64,000 bases of DNA from Floccularia luteovirens (lineage: Eukaryota > Basidiomycota > Agaricomycetes > Agaricales > Squamanitaceae), in the NCBI GenBank assembly GCA_009739215.1, contig VSJF01000005.1, positions 930,001 through 994,000 on the forward strand, written 5' to 3'. The position numbers and the translations under genes were made by a program. How positions within the stretch are numbered: the stretch's first letter is position 1; each line of letters begins with the position of its first letter. The notes below the pieces were generated by a model that had not been told where the DNA came from, did no database searches, and was given only the letters and a program-made list of their open reading frames with translations. Of the stretch, positions 9,908 through 22,024 are shown in pieces.

Positions 9908-10817
9908 ATGTCAGAACATACAGAGCCATCAACCAGCCCAGCCATGAGTTCCCCCACCAATTCCCCCGTAGAAACCACCCAGCAAGTTGATACTGATGCA
10001 AGTTTAAGTCAATCTTTCGGCTTGTTCAACACTCGAGATACAAATGAAGATTTAGCTATCGATGCTTCCTCCGATTCTCACTTTCCCAACTCCACCACTA
10101 CCCTAGCGACGTTTCTCACCAAACTGTCTGCATCGCGGGAGCTATCTACCGAACGATCCACGCTGTCTATACCTGGTGACCATTCACCGGATCGCAGCTC
10201 CACCTCTTTCGAAGCAGTCCCCGAAGAGGAAACCTTAACGTTATCTGAGGTGAAAATAAGCGTTTTGCTACATAATACGTCTGATACTTACGAACAATCG
10301 CAATTCCAGAACCCTCAAACGGCGGGAACGAAGACAAAGAGAGTCAAATACCACACCTGCCCTATATGTGAAAAACTATTCCCTAGGTACGCCATCAGCG
10401 CCATCACCTGCCATTCAGGTTTTTACACTGATTCTTCATGATTTTAGGCCAAGTGCGTTGAAAACTCACATGAATATCCATAATAATGAGAAACGTGAGC
10501 CTTTCATATCACCATTACCAGAATAAGTGAGTCTCATGCGGATTCTAGCATTCCCGTGCTGCTTTCCCGGGTGCACGAAGTCATTCTCTGTGGAATCAAA
10601 CGCCAAGAGGCACCTGCGTACACATGACACTGGAGAGCCCTCCATGGTGGACATGCAACAGCAACCCGCACAACCGTATGTTGTTGGTTTTGAGACACCA
10701 CTTGTTATCGACCATGGAGTTGAAGCGAGCGAAGTAGGCTCTAGCAGCAATAAGGCTTTGCGTTGGATGCCTGTCAAGACGAATGAAGCAAGTAATAGTC
10801 TGCAGGAAGAAGAGTGA
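9908..10817 (+). CDS. C2H2 zinc-finger protein, tandem copy 1
   Basis: Rebuilt from exons 9908-10249, 10310-10386, 10448-10494 and 10549-10817. The first intron (10250-10309, GTGAAA...TTCCAG) is 60 nt and open, so a version without it being spliced is also possible. The N-terminal 110 residues are Ser/Thr-rich. Two fingers follow: CPICEKLFPR joined to the ALKTHMNIH exon (C-x2-C-x12-H-x3-H), then CCFPGCTKSF with AKRHLRTH (C-x4-C-x12-H-x3-H), separated by a short linker. The HDTGEP end of finger 2 is a typical TGEP linker. Likely a nuclear DNA-binding regulator; targets unknown. Tandem with the paralogue at 12310, sharing upstream sequence and exon layout. Confidence 0.8.
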
Positions 10818-12037
10818 TGCCACGGGGTTGTTGAGGTACGCCAGGTGAGTGCATAGATGCTACTGCTCCGCTTCCTTACTGACTATACAGCTTGCTTAAG
10901 ACGATATGAGAATGTATTGCAATACCCCGATCCGGGCAACTATGGTCCCCGAAGCATGCTCCTATATTCACCGTACCAGCAGTTGCTTGCTGCATGAGCG
11001 GGTTTATTGCAGAATATCCTTGAGACTGGATATGGAAACTATCACATTTGAACAATACCATCATACAATGGACTGCTTGCCCCGAGTTTGTAACCATCAT
11101 TCACACTTTGCTATAAATTTGACATTAAGAGAGGCTCACCGTACTATGATGGAAGGTCCAGAACTTTGGGAATCAACAATGCTCGGCAGGACTGGCATTT
11201 ACATGCTTCAAATTGAAAGTTAGTTAATCAGTACGTAGTAAAGCTACTGATGAGAAGGTTGATCCGAATTTACGTATCCAGGATCGGACGAATCGGTCAA
11301 GCCGGATAATTATTGGATTTGAAGTATAATACCCAACCTCCGACACTTTTGAAAAAAATTGAACTTTAGTGTTGAATTCTGAAGTGATGATGCAAAATTA
11401 GATCATGTTGAACACCAAAGTTAAATGTAACGCTTAACGATTATTGTCTACTTATTCTTGCTGCCGTGCAAGACCGCTCGCTTTTGACACCTGTGAGAAG
11501 TGGAAACGACTTTCTCAGCACTGGAAACTGCCGATCAATCTACTGTTTCTTGGGGTTTCCTGATTTTTTTTCAATATACAGCTAACATTGTATTACAAGC
11601 GTAATGACTCAACTATTACGCCCTTAGGGGGACAGTAGAGGATCATCGCCGGTTTCTTAACGGAACAACCGAGATGTTTTCCAAGAATAGGGTCAAGAAA
11701 GAAATTTTCGTTTTGGGTCCCATGATGATGAGTGTCTCTCTATTCAGACTCGTTCCAGTGGTGAGCGCTGAGCGCTGAGCTATAGCCGACCGCAAAAAAG
11801 ACGGCGGTGAGATTGTTTGCATGTAGATAAACACTCAGGAAAAAGAAATGGTAATTGTCCCGTGGTTTGAAAATGCTAAATCACGAAACAATTCACGACA
11901 TACCGTGGATTGTTTCGCCGTCAACTCATGATTTAAGCTTGTCCGGAGTCCCCAGTAATGTGCTGAGCGGCCCGTAGACAAGGTTATGTGGTACAAAATG
12001 AGCAACGGAGTTTTGTCCTACCGAACTTTGTATAAAC
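10818..12037. other. Spacer between the zinc-finger genes
   Basis: About 1.2 kb with short unrecognised frames only. The frame at 10906-11223 has no motif I recognise and no paralogue after the second zinc-finger gene. Confidence 0.4.
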
Positions 12038-12056
12038 TATTTATGTTAGTTTAGCT
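12038..12056 (+). promoter_or_regulatory. Shared upstream motif, zinc-finger gene 2
   Basis: Identical 19-mer to 9651-9669, about 250 bp upstream of the second zinc-finger start; again followed by a C-rich tract. Confidence 0.4.
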
Positions 12057-12309
12057 GATACACCTTTCACTCCCACCTTTACACCCACAAACTATGCGGT
12101 GGCCCAAGCAACCCCACCCCAGCGTCCTCAATCCACGGGTTGAATTGGGCATGGCATCCACAGTAAATTATCTTTTGTTGTTGCCTTAGAACCTCAGGCC
12201 TCAGTCCCCACTCGAAAATATCCCTTTTGCCCTACGGCACACCCTAACATACAGCAACAAACCACATATTTCGGGTCGACAACCTATGATTATCTCCAGT
12301 TCAGCATTG

Positions 12310-13258
12310 ATGTCAGAAAGTATAGCACCATCAAACAGCCCAGCCATGCTTCCCATCAACAGCACTTCGGCCAATCCTCTCACAAACCCAACACCACTAT
12401 CCCAGAGCCATCAACAACACGAGACCACCATATCACGAGGCTGCACACCTGAAATGTCTGTCTCACAAGATGAATACGAGGATTTGTACTCGCACGATTC
12501 CCCTGGATCCAACTTCTCAGGTCCCCCCGAGATGGCAATAGTATTTGGCGAGGAACCAACTTCGTGGAAACCACATATCGAGCAATCTATACATCCCATA
12601 ACTGGGCAAAGCTCATCCAATTATCATCCCACTGGAGGTCCAGCCCCGGAAATCGAGGGTTCTTTTACTTCGCCTGAGGTGAATATTGACGGCAGTACAC
12701 AACATTTATCATGCCTTACGACTCTCGAAGAGCGCTCAGCCCCAAGATTCCCCATCAATAGAAACGAATTCAAAGAAAGTCAAACACCATCCATGCTCCA
12801 TATGCTGGAAACTATTTCCTAGGTACGTCATCCCTGCCATCGATCGGAATTCCAGATTCTGAATTTTGAAATTAATGGTCCATGATCTTAGACCGAGTGC
12901 GTTGAAAACTCACATGCATACCCACACCAACGAGAAACGTGAGCTGCTTCCCACAGTCAACGCCAGAAACAAGTTATCTTACGGGTAGCCACCAGCATTC
13001 GCGTGCAACTTTCCTGGGTGCATGAAAATATTCTCTGTGGAGTCAAACGCCAAGAGACACATGCGCACACATGACACCGGAGAGCCATCCATGGTCATTC
13101 AGCAACAGTCCACGCAACCGTATGTCGTTGATTTCGAGACTCCAATTGTCGTCGACAATGTCGCTGAATCGGGCGAAGGAGACGCTGGTGGCAGTAAGCC
13201 TTTGCGTTGGATGCCTGTCAAGACGAATGAAGCCGACCTTTTCCAGCCGGAGGGATGA
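12310..13258 (+). CDS. C2H2 zinc-finger protein, tandem copy 2
   Basis: Exons 12310-12678, 12731-12822, 12892-12938 and 12996-13258. The ATG at 12310 (MSESIAPSNS) matches the start of copy 1; an in-frame ATG at 12286 is the alternative. Without the 52-nt intron 12679-12730 the frame would run into a stop and lose finger 1; with it, CSICWKLFPR joins the ALKTHMHTH exon. This intron sits where copy 1 has its open 60-nt segment, which supports it in both. Finger 2 is CNFPGCMKIF with AKRHMRTH. Both fingers keep all Cys and His ligands. The Ser/Pro-rich N-terminus has diverged more than the fingers. Probably a transcription factor. Confidence 0.75.
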
Positions 13259-14530
13259 TGTAATAGTTGACGCATCCAGTGAGTGAACAAGTCTGTAATA
13301 CGTTCTCTTTTTTAATCATATGAGTAATCCAGGATATAAAGCTCCTAATAGTGAATTTCAGTGTTACCCATTCTGACTTTTGTACTGGAATTCTCAAGTC
13401 ACTGTGCTACAGGCCCTCAGAAGTGTTGTTTCTTCCATATCGCTTTAGATGTGAAAACTTTCCGTCTAATACGATGTGAAATTGTAACCTTACATCAGTC
13501 GGTTATCTCGACAAATGTATCCTGCTACTTGCGTGTGGTCCCCAAAGTGTAGAAGCGTGACCAAAGATAGGCTAAGTGTGTTTTCTGGTTTAGTCCCCCT
13601 TTCCCATGGATTGAATCTCGCTCCAGAAAGTACAGTTTACCCAATACCCTTCCCGCCAATGACGTGTGGGCGCGATCCGACACGCCCATGATTCGACATG
13701 ATCTCTACAACTGAATGTTTGGGTAACAACAGTATCTGCTAAACGGCACAGACGTACGTCGTATGCTGGGAATCGAAGGTAGGTCATAAGCGGAACCATG
13801 CGACGGATTGGTCTTGATGTGCAATCCTAAGCTTCTTGATAGGTATTGCTATAGCTCTCGAATGGTTGGCAATCCACAAAGTGAAAGGGATCCGAACGTC
13901 GGCGCCAACATGTTCTTGAAGGCGACAGCTCCCCGAGTTCTGACGTCCAGTAGTTCGCCATATATACGTATGTTTGGTATCGCAATTCTCTATTCCTTTG
14001 AACCAAATAACTACATCCGACTTGGGGATATTCAGGTTCTTATTATCACTATGGGATTCTGAGAAGGGGGCATCTTTCTAGGACTCTCAGTTTTTCCAAT
14101 CAGAGTCATTCATAAAGACTTTACTGTTTTCCTGGTAAACCAGACCACACATAAAGTCAAAGAAAAAAAGCATTTTGTCTGTCTGCCCAGACATCAAGTG
14201 TGGTTGAGCCTTGGAGGTCGTGTTCGTTGTGTCTACCCGCTTGGCTTGGATTCTGGATTCATTAGGTCTAAACACGGCTCGATTTGTAGATGTATAATAA
14301 TTACAAGGTCCACAAAATGGAAATTGTTGCCATATGCTTGGGATTGAATATAGGTCAGTCGACCTGTGAAGTACAAGGTCCTTTGTATGTGCAATGAACT
14401 TGATATTAGATGTGATTGCCCAGCACCACTTTTCGGAGACTCAGATATCGATGAAGAATGATGAGTTCGAAATTATCAAGTCTGGCTAGTCGACATTGTC
14501 GTAAACTGGTAGACTACGTAACCAGATTGT
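13259..14530. other. Intergenic stretch
   Basis: About 1.3 kb downstream of both the zinc-finger gene and the LPMO-like gene. Only short frames without recognisable motifs. Confidence 0.4.
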
Positions 14531-15484
14531 TTAATTTGTGAAATCAACACAACTTTCGTAGGTCTGCTTGTTGTATCCGTACCACCACCACTGGATCGCA
14601 CATGATCCAGCCTTGGAACATTGACTACCGAGATCCGGGATGGTAACACTGAAGTCCGCTGAAGTTCAATGTGGTGATGAGTTGTGTGTACACTATGAAA
14701 AATGATGAACCTTACTTTCGTTCTTCGGCCAATCGACAGGTCCCAAAGAGTTGTTTGTATATGTTGGCCAATTGAATAAAGGTTTGCCAATCGGTTTTTG
14801 TGCCACAAGGTCAATCTGTAAGACTAGTGGAAGAAAATACTTTGGTCCGAAAATGATGTACTCACAACTGACACATTCTGAAAGTAAAAGTAAATAATTG
14901 AATTGTAAACAGATTAATATCACGTACAGCATAACCTGTATGGCGCGCCTCTATGTCAACGTGGAAGTTCACTACAGTTCCAGGTGTGTATACGTGAACG
15001 TTGTTCGAGTTATCCGCAAACTAGAATATATGTTGTAAACTCTCGGGAGGTCAATATCAGAAGATAGAGTGAAAGAAACCTGATAACCTCTGCAAAGGAA
15101 GAGATGACATGCGGCTGAATTGTAGCCTGAGTCAACTTTATTGAAAGCATTCTCTATCTGCATAAAGGAGTTTAAGTGCTATATCGGTCTGATTATTGTT
15201 TCAACCTACAGGCCCATATTTATCTGTATAAAGTGTTAACATCACGTTCTTTACTGTCTTTGTTGCGCTTACCAGAGTCCAGAACTTTATATGCTGCTGC
15301 GCCACATGCCTGGAGTGCTGTTGGCCCTAACTTATTGAAAAGGAATGTAACATTTAATTAGTTGTTCTGCAGTAACAGACAGAGATCTTACAGAGCGGGG
15401 TGTCGGGCTGGTCACTATGCCGTGCCCAAAAGCGAAAGGAAGAAGAGCGCTTGCTGCAATTGTGATGAGCTGCAAGTTGTACAT
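14531..15484 (-). CDS. Secreted LPMO-like (chitin-binding type-4-like) protein, 8 exons
   Basis: Exons, in transcript order: 15392-15484, 15273-15330, 15210-15223 (14 nt), 15080-15157, 14928-15020, 14866-14877 (12 nt), 14716-14815 and 14531-14658. All junctions are GT-AG and keep frame; the product is 191 aa. A signal peptide (residues 1-20) ends before His-21 in GHGIVTSPTP, so the mature protein would start with His, as in copper LPMOs. A second His lies in EARHTGYANVSV, giving the usual histidine brace. Paired cysteines and the ending QTYESCVDF match small fungal proteins annotated as chitin-binding type-4/LPMO_10; this family link is from memory. Likely acts outside the cell on polysaccharide, possibly chitin or another glycan. 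Substrate not deducible. Confidence 0.8.
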
Positions 15485-16315
15485 GATTTCAATCTAATGA
15501 CTGAGTTAACACAATAAACGTCGTCAACTATATATACCACACCAAAATAAAATTATCGAATATTTGCCAAGATTGAGCGGTCCGGGAACTTGGGGTGAAA
15601 TTGATAGACGGCCCGGTGAAAGACATAGAAAGGTTGAGAACAGCCAGGCGCGTTGTTATCGGTAATACTTCGCGCCAAATTATAGCGGAAGTTGGTAGAC
15701 CAACAAACAATCTCTATCCGCAGTCCCCCTAACATACAAAGGAAGATACTCGACAAAATATTCCGCCATGAATCCATCGGATCGACCATATGATAGACAG
15801 TTAAGATCCACGACGGGTTCCGTAGACAGTGTTCTAGGTTTATCACCTCGAATGTATTCTTTCTTTACAGTTTAACGGGCCGCAGACGAAGACCTTTAGC
15901 ACTTCTTCAATAGCCCAGATCCGATATGATTCCAGAATGGGTTTTCTTGGAGATCTCCCAAACATAACTAGAGACTGAAGTTGTTAGTTTGAGTGAGAAG
16001 TTGAGTATGTAGGATGCAATGATTAATTAAAATCTTGCTGTTTCATGGTCACGTGCCATGATGTTTTGCTCCTTTTGCTGTGCCCGCAATAGGCCACCAT
16101 GGTCTTGGTGCTTCTTATCCTTGAACGAACATATCCTATACCGCACATTACATTTACATTGAAGAAAACAGCGGTAAACGTAGATATTGAACGATATCTC
16201 AACATTCAGGAAGAAAAGGGTTTCACACCAGGGTCTTACTAGGGTCTGGCAGGATCCAACCAGCTTGATCAGGATTACCATATACATCGCGTCTCTTTGA
16301 ATATCCACCGCGATT
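15485..16315. other. Divergent intergenic region (LPMO-like / DnaJ)
   Basis: Promoter space for the LPMO-like gene and the DnaJ gene. A minus-strand frame at 15553-15846 (97 aa) overlaps another open frame on the same strand and resembles nothing I know. Confidence 0.4.
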
Positions 16316-18092
16316 ATGAACTTGAACTCCACATATCCAGTGCTACCTTCTAGGCCGGTGCTACCACATATCACGACCACCTGTTCCAATGTCAGGTGCA
16401 ACGTCCACTTTGAATTTCCCGTGCCGAACCCATTACCTCGACCAGGAACTTTGCTTCAGATACGATGCTTTCAATGTCAGAGCATAGTGACACACGCCTT
16501 CTATCCTGGTCAGGTTCCAGCCGCTTCTGACGGTGGCATCAACAGTTCAGGAGCGCCAAGGCATGGTATGCAGGGTACGCATAAGAACTCGGCGAGCCAA
16601 GGTCAGCAGAAAAAAGGAAGGAAGATTGGGACCCAGGAACGACCATTGGAAACGGGCTATTACGATATCCTAGGAGTTCCAGTAGATGCTACCACGGACG
16701 ACATAAAGAAAGCCTACCGTAAGTGTACTTCAATTTATGTTTAATTGCTGCGTTGTTGACCTGATGATTTCTTGCACGTAAACAGGACGAGCTGCTATCA
16801 AACACCATCCAGATAAAAATCCAGACGATCCCCATGCCGAGGAGCGCTTCAAAGAGATAGCAATCGCATACCAGACATTATCCGATGATGCCCTCAGGAA
16901 AAAGTACAATGAGTTCGGGCCCAAAGAAAGTGCCCCAGAAGGTGGATATGTTGATCCAGAAGAAGTCTTCGGGGCCATATTCGGTGGGGAGAGGTTTGTG
17001 CCGATTATTGGACATATCAGTTTGGCAAGAGATATGAAATCTGCACTGCAAGAGGCAGAGGAAGCAGAGGAAGAAAGCCAAGCAGAGACAGATACGTCAA
17101 AGAGATTGAAAGCTGCAAAAGGCAGAGAAACTCTAAGCCCCGAGGAGAAAGCGAAGAAAGAGGAGAAGGATAGGCTCAAAGCGGAGAAGGATAGGCAGAA
17201 GGCTGCAGAGGTGAGTTATGATACATTACCTGATTACTATTTATGCTGAAAAAAATCTTATCCCTCTCTAGAAATCTGCTGCCCGTGCAGAACGAGTGCA
17301 GAAACTTGTAGAGAACCTTGAGCGAAAGCTAGGAATCTTCACAGAGTCTGCGACAGGACCAGATGATCCTGATGTGTCGGCAAGTTGGCGTACGATATGT
17401 CAATTGGAGGCTGAGTGAGCTTGTATCCCCATCTATTCGATCACGTTATTAAAAATCAACTCAGGGAGTTGAAGCGCGAGTCATATGGCGTTGAGCTGCT
17501 GCAAGCAATTGGGTTTGTGTATGTAGCGAAAGCAAAACATCATCTCGCTACGAATCAAACCCTTTTCGGTGTAGGAGGCTGGCTACACAATGTACAGGGG
17601 AAGTACCACGTCTTTAGTGAAACGTGAGTTATCTCATTATCTTCGCTTCGAATTTGTATTGACCCCTTTTTCCTGTAGAGTATCAACGTTGAGATCAGCA
17701 ATTGAACTGAAGTCCGTATTTGATCAGATTCAAGCGGCTGAGAAGGCTGGTAACCTATCCCCTGAGGAAAAGTCAAAGTTGGAAGAGCAAGCGGCGGAGA
17801 AAGGTCTCCAAGCACTGTTCAAAGTATGTTGAGACATAAAACTACACCTATATACAACTCATTTCTTCTATAGGGGACCAAACTAGAGGTTGAATCAGTA
17901 CTTAGGGAAACCTGTGAGCGTGTCTTAAGCGATCCAACCATCACGCGAGAAAAGGCGCAATTACGTGCAGTCTCCCTGCAGATGTTGGGCGAGGCATATA
18001 TGAACGTGAAGAAAGATGCACAACTAGACATTGACGCAAATGACTACGTCCGCATTGATACGAAGAACAGTCGTGCGAGGGAAACAAAATGA
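16316..18092 (+). CDS. DnaJ (Hsp40) protein of the Caj1/Djp1 type with N-terminal zinc-ribbon-like segment
   Basis: Six exons: 16316-16718, 16786-17210, 17272-17414, 17465-17623, 17679-17823 and 17874-18092, all GT-AG. The J domain (about residues 115-180) has YYDILGV, the HPD motif in IKHHPDKNP, and FKEIAIAYQTLSD. Ahead of it, CSNVRC...CFQC could bind zinc. After it come a Lys/Glu-rich coiled-coil stretch (SPEEKAKKEEKDR) and a C-terminal region with QAIGFVYVAKAKHHL and GGWLHNVQ, typical of the DnaJ-X domain. Expected to stimulate Hsp70 ATPase; yeast relatives act in the nucleus/cytosol (Caj1) or peroxisome import (Djp1). Which one this matches cannot be told here. Confidence 0.88.
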
Positions 18093-18350
18093 TTGGAAAT
18101 GAAACTTTATACTTCACTTTCAAGTGATGACCGGTAATGACCCTCTAATTTACACCAATCTTGGAGATTCATCCTACATAATTGTAGAATAGATTACACT
18201 GCAGCTGATTCCAAATCTGACATCGCATCTCAATTATCATCTTCTATGCCACTCAAACATCCTATGAGAAAATATAAAATTTTGGTATTATGGTCTCATA
18301 CTTCATGGTTGAGCAAATCATTTTTTATTCTGCTGTCTTGTTACTTGAAA

Positions 18351-19995
18351 TTACGAGGTGGAAGCAGGCTGTTGCTTTAATGCTTCCTCTGTGGAGTGGC
18401 TAGCTACTGGAGTTTCTGACGTCCCATCAACAATTTCCACAGGTTTTGGATTCTTTCCTTTACCTGGTGGAGGGGGATGGTAAACTTTTTCCTAGATATT
18501 ACAAGATCAGTTCGCTATTGAAAGACATCAAGTTACAGATAACTCGCCTTCTTTTTCTTTTGTACTTTTGCATTTGGATCAGGATAAGCCAATTGCTCAA
18601 TTTTTTGCCAGTCTTCGCTGGCCTCGAATGATTGGCGTACAGGATCCAACAATCGGATGATGTAGTTCGCAACCGATGTCTTCAGATCTTTTGGATGTAG
18701 TGCTTTTGATTTGAAATCCTCCTTCATCTCTGCAAACGACTTGTAATGCGTTGACCCGCCGAACTTCTCGTCTCTTTCTACACTGAAGACTGTACCATCT
18801 GGAGCGTCGTCTGTAATGAATGGCCTTTGGTCACCCAGTCCAGCGTCAAGAAGACTGTCCCCTTTCTGCCGGTCCAATCTTAACTGGCTGATTGGAATGA
18901 GTACAGCCTTCACGAAGGAAAGCACGCCGTTCTCATCGACGTTTCCTTCTTCACAAAAGGCAGATTTTAGCTTCTTACGTATAAGTTCGGGGGAGTCTAA
19001 GAAGTCTATCTTAGAGTTTGGGTCGGAGGAGGACATCTTTCCACCAGCAAGCCCAGGTACCATTTCGTTCATAAGATGTGCGCGTTTGGCGTATCCCAAT
19101 CTTGGGAGGTACAATTCTGCGAAGGTGAAGATTTTACGCTGCAAGAATATAGTCAGTCTTCATATTCAGAATGGTATGAAATATAGAATCACTTGATCAA
19201 CGCCACCAAATTGAAAGTCGACTCCTAGGTATTGTTCATCTAAGGCTTGAAGTCCAGGGTATAACAGTCCACTAAGTAAGGGACTCTCAACTTGTTTCAC
19301 TACTTCCGCCCCGGCCTTTTTTGCGTCATGTTCGGTAACGGTCGCGCACAACTTATAGTTGTCGAGATTGTACTCTTTTGTGAGTTGGTAGGAAGAACCT
19401 TCTACAAAACGAAGCTTCGATGTAGGAATACCGAGTGCTGTGAAGACCGCGGTCAGGAGGCGTTCGTAATATTTTGTACGGTGAGCCACTAGTTCTAGCG
19501 GGGCTTTGAGGTTATCTAAAAACGCATGCACGTCTATAACAAAGAATCATCGTCAGCCACGATTATAAGACAAGCATAGATCCGACTTGCCTGCTAGGAG
19601 GATGGTTACCTTGGTAGGTGGGAACAGATAGGTTAACAAGCTAACAAACTTGATCTCACAGCAGATGTGCCTACCTCCACGCCGGCCCGCAAAAAGTCAG
19701 CGATTTTTGTCAGGGGTACCAAGTAACCAATGTGAGCTAATGTCAATCACAGACTTTAAAACCCTGCTGACTGGGTATACAAAAAATTGCACTCACGACG
19801 TCCCGTAGGGGCAGTTCCTATTGAGGCAAATACAAAAGTTTCAGATGGCTAGACATCTGGTATATATGTGGTTTACGCGCCCCAGTAGCATTTTGGTGCA
19901 CGCCCCTCTGCGAGCACTGCCTTGATTATCTCTCCACCAAGGACTTCCTGCAGTCTACGGGTTATGATATCGAATTTTTCTTCAGGCGTTGTCAT
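18351..19995 (-). CDS. TYS1: Tyrosyl-tRNA synthetase, cytosolic
   Basis: Seven exons in transcript order: 19881-19995, 19797-19817, 19675-19736, 19591-19609, 19193-19533, 18548-19138, 18351-18491; product 429 aa. Class I signatures: [20 protein letters not shown] (HIGH-like), [16 protein letters not shown], and [15 protein letters not shown] (KMSSS). The conserved VKQV...[18 protein letters not shown] and QFGGVDQRKIF blocks place it with eukaryotic/archaeal TyrRS, not the bacterial or mitochondrial type. Catalyses Tyr-AMP formation and charging of tRNA-Tyr. Introns 1 (donor GCGCGT), 4 (GCAAGT) and 6 (GCGAGT) need GC donors to keep frame; intron 1 is the weakest fit. No EMAP-II-like C-terminal domain; the tail is Lys- and Pro-rich, as in fungi. 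Confidence 0.92.
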
Positions 19996-20144
19996 TAGGA
20001 TTTCAAGTGATAAAAGACAATGAAAAAGGAACGTAACAAATCTAAAATGTCGGCTAAGATATAGATTACATGACTCTGATGTGACTCAAGTCGGTTATCG
20101 CCGATGTTTGTCATATACTTTGAGAATAAACACCCCCCACTGGA

Positions 20145-20422
20145 ATGGCAGAGCCAGCTAACGAATCAATATCGGCTACAATTGCTTTTGGACTGAAAGA
20201 GTAAGTGGTTTATTAGTTTCGCTGATTTTAATAGGTGAGAAGTTGAAGGTTACAAGAGCCTTATCAGTTTTTAGACAGGAAAGGAATTCATTATTTTCAG
20301 AAACAACTTTGTTTCTACTAAGCGCAAAGCCTGAAGGAATGGATGGTACTCCAACAACACTTCAACATTACCACAACGCAAATGCTTCGCGAGTTGATTT
20401 AATAGAACTTGGAGAATGTTAA
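20145..20422 (+). CDS. Possible small two-exon gene, unknown
   Basis: Exons 20145-20200 and 20275-20422 (GTAAGT...TTTTTAG) give 67 aa beginning MAEPANESIS. The start lies 150 bp from the divergent TyrRS start, a good place for a gene. A possible donor GTAAGT right after the stop (20426) suggests the real gene may go on with further exons. Nothing recognised. Confidence 0.3.
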
Positions 20423-20634
20423 AGGTAAGTACAGCTATCGAAATGAATGAAAACGCCAAAAAAAATAATCTCATGACAGTGTCGGGTTTCACTGAAATAA
20501 GCCAAGTAGAACATAAGTGCCTGGCAGAAAGACAAGAAAATGCATAAGTTCATGCACAACAAGAACCCCACCCCCACTACTAGGGCAGTGGGAATAATTA
20601 TACAACATGATATCTTATACTTTACTTATACATC

Positions 20635-22024
20635 TCACCGTTCTACCGGTACCCGCTCATCTATCTGACTGCCCTTTTCGTATTCAATAGAGCAATTATT
20701 GGTGTCCTCTTTCGGGTGCCCTACACCAATGTTGCTGTCCTGGGGAGAGTCACAGATCGTGGTCTCTACGCGCGTGCTAATGTTCAGGTGGTGTAGAGGT
20801 ATCGCCAGGGAGCCTGATTCTGAGTGTGCCGTGTTGATGATGGTTGAAGGGAAAGCTGGTGGTTTGGTTGTTGAACCTCTGTAGATGTTGAGAATGATTA
20901 AATTGCATGTGATTCCCTATAAATGGTAGTGACATGGTTACTAAGTTAATAATAGAAAAATATTATTTGACCTACAATGACTTGAACAACCTAGTTGGGG
21001 TACAGAAAGGGTAGTTAATATAGGCATATTATAATATGGTTTAGGACGAGATACGAACTGAATCGGACACTCCGAGCGATGCATTGTTTGAAGCCATATA
21101 GCATGCGAAGAGAATGATGATAGTGGTTGTGTATATCAACCCACACTCAATCAAAACTCTAAGTACTTTGGAGTATGGTAATTTGGGTGTTGTTCCTAGC
21201 CCGTTAGATGCCCGTGATTTAATTGCCCATATGCGGTATACTAGCAAGCCTAAGTATGAAAGGATCAAGTTTAGTGCCGACGTTAAAGTTATGAGCGCTT
21301 TGGCTACTTAACAGATTTACCAGTAGTAATGACGTTGGTTGCCAATGTCAGAGTCAACATAGTGGTTATGAAAGGTTTCATTTGTGAAGCTTTGAGATTT
21401 CCCGTTCCAAAAGTAGCTTTATTGTATATAGCCAACGCCGAGCAAACTGTAAGGCCTCTGGTGAGTACAAGAGAGTTGCTAGAGTATGATTATTACCCGT
21501 AGTTCCAATCCACATCATGACTGGAAATAGAACGACGATAAACATGTGATTATGAATCACGTAACATCGATATAGCTAGTAAAAATATAAATTATAGGTA
21601 CAGATAGAACATGAGGTCCATACCAAGATTCCATCGCCGATAAATGTTTGTCCACAATAATTAGCAAACTTCATAACATTCACCCAATTAGAGATATGGG
21701 CAAATCCCTCCTCCGGCGTTTGAGTTGTGTACACGAAGGCTTCTAGGTTATGTTGTAGACCAAGGCCAACATCGAATGTCCCAAAGAAAAACATAAGGAG
21801 TGAGGCGGTGACCATAGTTTTATTAATTTCGGAAAGTCGTTTAAACTTTTCATCTTTCCGGAGAAGAATTCGAAGACAAGCAAAGAATGAGACAAGGTAT
21901 ACACCTGTATGAGTCGAGAGCTGGCGTCAATTTGGAATAGTTGGAAGGTAACAGCATACCTATAGACTATACATTCCATGAAGAGCGCAACAATTTGCGC
22001 AGCTGGAATCTTGAATGCAGTCAT
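20635..22024 (-). CDS. Basidiomycete 7-TM membrane protein of unknown function
   Basis: Exons in transcript order: about 21973-22024, 21624-21904, 21497-21575, 21321-21446, 21059-21249, 20976-20990 (15 nt) and 20635-20916; about 341 aa. Hydrophobic stretches include VYLVSFFACL, ASLLMFFFGTF, MFIVVLFPVMMWIGTT, MLTLTLATNVI and LIYTTTIIILFACYM, then a polar acidic C-terminal tail of about 80 residues. Conserved motifs ISNWVNVMK, FIGDGIL-LYRCYV and SNNASLGVSD match a very large Agaricomycete multi-pass family with no known function. The first junction is uncertain: the donor nearest the expected site (after 21960) breaks the frame, while an internal GTATAG donor at 21972 keeps it but shortens TM1. 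Confidence 0.75.

Noticed and set aside
10906..11223. 105-aa plus ORF after zinc-finger copy 1
   Set aside because: Not present after copy 2 and has no protein-like conservation or domain.
12679..12822. Frameshift inactivating zinc-finger copy 2
   Set aside because: A 52-nt GT-AG intron at 12679-12730, in the same position as an open segment in copy 1, restores the finger.
15553..15846. 97-aa minus ORF upstream of the LPMO-like gene
   Set aside because: Composition and overlap with another open frame in the same strand give no support; no start context or homology.
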